Source: JAKZSU01 sp047517485
Lineage (GTDB): Bacteria > Pseudomonadota > Alphaproteobacteria > UBA7887
Reading direction: 5' to 3'
Length of the DNA stretch: 24,550 nucleotides
Assembly (NCBI GenBank): GCA_047517485.1
Contig: JAKZSU010000153.1
Location: 1-24,550 of the forward strand
Shown: positions 22,128 through 24,550 of the stretch, piece after piece
Layout: each line of letters starts with the position of its first letter
Numbering within the stretch: the stretch's first letter is position 1
Notes under the pieces: generated by a model
What the model saw: only the letters and a program-made list of their open reading frames with translations
Database searches by the model: none
What the model was told of the DNA's origin: nothing
Position numbers and translations under genes: made by a program

Positions 22128-24144
22128 GAGGATGAAAAAACAAGTTAAATCTCCATTTAAGAAAATTCTTGTCGCGAACCGCGGCGAGATCGCCTGTCGC
22201 ATCTTCCGCACCGCGCGGCGGATGGGGATCGCCACCGTCGCGGTCTATTCCGAGGCCGACGCCGGCGCGCTTCACGTGACCATGGCGGACGAGGCGGTGG
22301 CGATCGGCCCGGCCCCATCCGCCGAGAGTTACCTCGTGGCGACGCGGCTCCTCGATGCGATCAAGGCAACCGGTGCCGACGCGGTTCATCCCGGCTTCGG
22401 CTTCCTCGCCGAGAACGCCGACTTCGCCCGTGCGGTCGAGGACGCCGGCGTCGCGTTTATCGGCCCGACCCCGTCGGCGATCGCCGCGATGGGCGACAAG
22501 ATCGAATCGAAAAAGCTCGCCAACGCCGCCGGGGTCAGCACCATTCCCGGCCATCTCGGCGAGGTCGCCGATGCCGACGAGGCGCGAGCCGTCGCCGACC
22601 GCATCGGCTATCCGGTGATGATCAAGGCGTCGGCGGGCGGCGGCGGCAAGGGCATGCGGATCGCGCGTGCAGCCGACCAGGTCGCCGATGGATTCACTTC
22701 GGCCCAAAGCGAGGCGCGCAGCGCCTTCGGCGACGACCGCATCCTGATCGAAAAATATATCGAGCAGCCGCGCCACATCGAGATCCAGGTGCTCGCTGAC
22801 GCGCACGGCAACGCGGTGTACCTCAACGAACGCGAATGCTCGATCCAACGCCGCCACCAAAAAGTGATCGAGGAGGCGCCGAGCCCGTTCGTCGAGCCCG
22901 CCATGCGCCGCGCCATGGGCGAACAGGCGCTGGCGTTGGCCAAGGCGGTCGACTATCGCTCCGCCGGCACCGTCGAATTCGTCGCCGCCGCCGACAAGAG
23001 CTTCTACTTCCTCGAAATGAACACCCGCCTCCAGGTCGAGCATCCGGTGACCGAGATGATCACCGGCATCGATCTCGTCGAGCAGATGATCCGCATCGCC
23101 GCCAACGAAAAACTGGCGCTCAAACAAGCCGACGTCGCGCTCGACGGCTGGGCGGTCGAGGCGCGGATCTACGCCGAGGACCCCGCGCGCGGTTTCCTGC
23201 CCTCGATCGGCCGCCTTACCGGATACGCCGCGCCCAAGGACAACGACCACGTCCGCGTCGACACCGGGGTTGCCGAGGGCGACGAAATCAGCATGTTCTA
23301 CGACCCGATGATCGCCAAGCTGATCGCCCATGGCGAGAACCGCGATCAGGCGATCGACCGGCTCGGCCACGCGCTCGACGAGTTCGCCATCCGCGGGGTC
23401 TCGCACAATGTGGCGTTCCTCGCTTCGGTCGCCGCCAACCAGCGTTTCCGCGCCGGCACCCTGACCACCGATTTCATCGCCGAGGAATATGGCGACGGCT
23501 ACGACCCCGCGACCGTGCCCCCAGGCGCCCGCGACGCGCTGATTGCGGTCGCCGCCTTCGTCCACATGCGCGCCGCCGAACGCGGCGCCAACATATCCGG
23601 GCGCACCGACGGCGGCCGTCACCAGGCCGGCCACGCCTTCATGGTGGCGCTCGGCGACGCCGAGACCTGGGTCGAAATGACCCCGGTCGAGAACGGCTAC
23701 GACATCGCCGACAACGGCAGGACCATCGCGGTCCGCGCCGAGCGCTGGTGCCCCGGCGACGCGGTGTTTCGCGGCCAAATCGACGGCCGAGCCATCGCGG
23801 TCCAGGTCGAACGCAGCCACCGCGAGGCGTGGCGGCTCACCCACGGCGGCGCCGCGATCGACGTCCTGGTGCGCTCCGCCCGCGCCGCGGAACTCGCCGC
23901 GCGGATGCCGCGCAAAGACCCGCCCGACCTCTCCAAATTCCTGCTCTCGCCGATGCCCGGCCTCGTCGTCTCCCTCGCCGTCGATCCCGGCGCCACGGTC
24001 AAGGCCGGCGAGGAACTCTGTGTCATCGACGCGATGAAAATGGAAAACGTACTGCGCGCCGAACGCGACGCCACCGTCGAGGCGATCAACGTCGCCACCG
24101 GCGACAGCCTCGCCGTCGACCAGGTGATCATGACGTTCGGGTGA
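22108..24144 (+). CDS. pccA: Propionyl-CoA carboxylase alpha subunit (biotin carboxylase and carrier)
   Basis: The alpha subunit carboxylates its own biotin with ATP and bicarbonate and hands the carboxyl group to PccB. From the ATG at 22108 it is 678 residues. The biotin carboxylase part has ILVANRGEIACRI at 20-32, the ATP-grasp loop GGGGKGM at 177-183, ERECSIQRRHQK at 241-252 and EMNTRLQVEHPVTE at 303-316 with catalytic Arg307. A linker/BT domain follows at about 480-600, and the biotinyl domain at about 610-678 has AMKMEN with biotinylated Lys644. The first 16 residues precede the usual (M)FKKIL start and are encoded by AT-rich sequence. Confidence 0.94.
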   Translation: MTTSHSKRMKKQVKSPFKKILVANRGEIACRIFRTARRMGIATVAVYSEADAGALHVTMADEAVAIGPAPSAESYLVATRLLDAIKATGADAVHPGFGFLAENADFARAVEDAGVAFIGPTPSAIAAMGDKIESKKLANAAGVSTIPGHLGEVADADEARAVADRIGYPVMIKASAGGGGKGMRIARAADQVADGFTSAQSEARSAFGDDRILIEKYIEQPRHIEIQVLADAHGNAVYLNERECSIQRRHQKVIEEAPSPFVEPAMRRAMGEQALALAKAVDYRSAGTVEFVAAADKSFYFLEMNTRLQVEHPVTEMITGIDLVEQMIRIAANEKLALKQADVALDGWAVEARIYAEDPARGFLPSIGRLTGYAAPKDNDHVRVDTGVAEGDEISMFYDPMIAKLIAHGENRDQAIDRLGHALDEFAIRGVSHNVAFLASVAANQRFRAGTLTTDFIAEEYGDGYDPATVPPGARDALIAVAAFVHMRAAERGANISGRTDGGRHQAGHAFMVALGDAETWVEMTPVENGYDIADNGRTIAVRAERWCPGDAVFRGQIDGRAIAVQVERSHREAWRLTHGGAAIDVLVRSARAAELAARMPRKDPPDLSKFLLSPMPGLVVSLAVDPGATVKAGEELCVIDAMKMENVLRAERDATVEAINVATGDSLAVDQVIMTFG

Positions 24145-24151
24145 GGGGGGC

Positions 24152-24177
24152 GGCGGGAGCTTGCGTCACATCCCGCC
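24152..24177 (+). terminator. Possible terminator hairpin after pccA
   Basis: GGCGGGA at 24152-24158 is perfectly complementary to TCCCGCC at 24171-24177, with a 12-base loop, starting eight bases after the pccA stop. No clear T run follows, so an intrinsic terminator is only possible. Confidence 0.4.
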
Positions 24178-24413
24178 TGTACTTCTGCCATATTCCAGAC
24201 ACGTTATGCGGGTAATATCTTCTTTCGAAGACAGCACGATCGCCAATTAAGAGCGGCGGTGTTCAGACATACCGCCGTGAACTGGCTATCGCGGGAGTAA
24301 ATTCGCAGGGATGGAACTGATGCGCAAAAGCGCACGTTTCAAAGTTTGTTCCCAAGAGGCATCACCGAACTCGTGGCGGTGTCTTCGATGGGGGTATTTT
24401 GTCGTCGCACTCA
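24178..24413 (+). other. Gene-free spacer between pccA and the insertion sequence
   Basis: I see no gene in this stretch, which is noticeably richer in A and T than the coding DNA before it. It contains short hairpins: CGGCGGT/ACCGCCG at 24254-24277 and TGCGC/GCGCA around AAAA at 24321-24334. No promoter was convincing. Confidence 0.6.
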
Positions 24414-24550
24414 GAGTCCGTCCGGAGACTTTATGTAGGATTACAGAGTTTTCGGAGCATGAGTCGAATGGACGCGAGCTTGATGAAGGCGAGCGCGTTG
24501 CGGTTGAGGTTCTCCCAGTCCTTGGCCAGTCGGCGGCAGCGGTTGAGCCA
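24414..24550 (-). mobile_element. End of an IS5-type insertion sequence, cut by the window edge
   Basis: The transposase tail on the minus strand (24431-24550) is followed outward by GAGTCCGTCCGGAG at 24414-24427, which I read as the terminal inverted repeat. The preceding TCA at 24411-24413 would fit the short TNA-type target duplication of IS5-family members. The other end is outside the window, so repeat and duplication cannot be confirmed. Confidence 0.6.
24431..24550 (-). CDS. IS5-family transposase, C-terminal fragment
   Basis: The minus strand from the window edge to the stop at 24431-24433 encodes 39 residues, including WLNRCRRLAKDWENLNRNA and LASIRLMLRKLCNPT. The arginine-rich start, the DWE(N/R) segment and the final LASIRLMLRKL helix are the usual end of IS5-family DDE transposases (IS427-like subgroup). 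The reading frame is intact as far as seen. Its gene would extend beyond the right edge; whether it is active cannot be judged. Confidence 0.82.
   Translation of the reverse strand, partial: WLNRCRRLAKDWENLNRNALAFIKLASIRLMLRKLCNPT

Noticed and set aside
20574..23844. Very long minus-strand open frames opposite pccB and pccA (553 and 606 codons)
   Set aside because: They are antisense shadows caused by high-GC codon use; the + strand frames carry full, conserved carboxylase motifs.
24254..24282. Pseudoknot-like arrangement of CGGCGGT, GTTCA, ACCGCCG and TGAAC
   Set aside because: Both connecting loops would have zero length, which cannot span the stems; only the simple hairpin is plausible.
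24311..24550. Open + strand frame from an ATG at 24311 to the window edge
   Set aside because: It runs across the IS terminal repeat and opposite the transposase gene, and its product has no recognisable features.

Overview
The window reads as chromosomal DNA of a high-GC alphaproteobacterium, most like the Rhodospirillales group. The evidence is the gene order and the proteins: the merged S10-spc-alpha ribosomal cluster runs secY-adk-rpsM with no rpmJ and no rpsD, rpoA encodes about 338 residues, S14 is the long form without zinc motifs, and an ATP12-type F1-ATPase chaperone and a PccB/PccA propionyl-CoA carboxylase pair lie downstream. Apart from short fragments at the two edges, all genes are on the + strand.

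Layout. Positions 1-150 hold an unidentified coding fragment where the end of rplC (L3) would be expected. Positions 151-10567 carry rplD, rplW, rplB, rpsS, rplV, rpsC, rplP, rpmC, rpsQ, rplN, rplX, rplE, rpsN, rpsH, rplF, rplR, rpsE, rpmD, rplO, secY and adk, packed with gaps of a few bases or 1-4 base overlaps. A near-consensus promoter overlapping the end of adk is followed by a terminator-like hairpin in the leader of rpsM; then come rpsM, rpsK, rpoA and rplQ, closed by a clear hairpin at about 13099-13125.

Positions 13181-20200 are a second tightly coupled run: a periplasmic Do-type protease, rarA, the fluoride channel crcB, an RluC-type pseudouridine synthase, a HAD phosphatase, an AsmA-like membrane-anchored protein and ATP12. 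The junctions inside it are mostly overlapping stop/start codons, so the genes are probably co-transcribed and translationally coupled although their jobs are unrelated. A 394-base gap follows with three tandem copies of a 93-94 base dyad-rich repeat. Then pccB and pccA overlap by 20 bases and encode the two subunits of a biotin-dependent acyl-CoA carboxylase, most likely propionyl-CoA carboxylase. The right edge enters an IS5-type insertion sequence on the minus strand.

Most of the window is conserved housekeeping sequence and I see no convincing new defence or mobile system. The points worth a second look are the promoter-before-terminator arrangement ahead of rpsM, the structured tandem repeat ahead of pccB, the AT-rich extended start of pccA, and the non-L3 sequence at the left edge.
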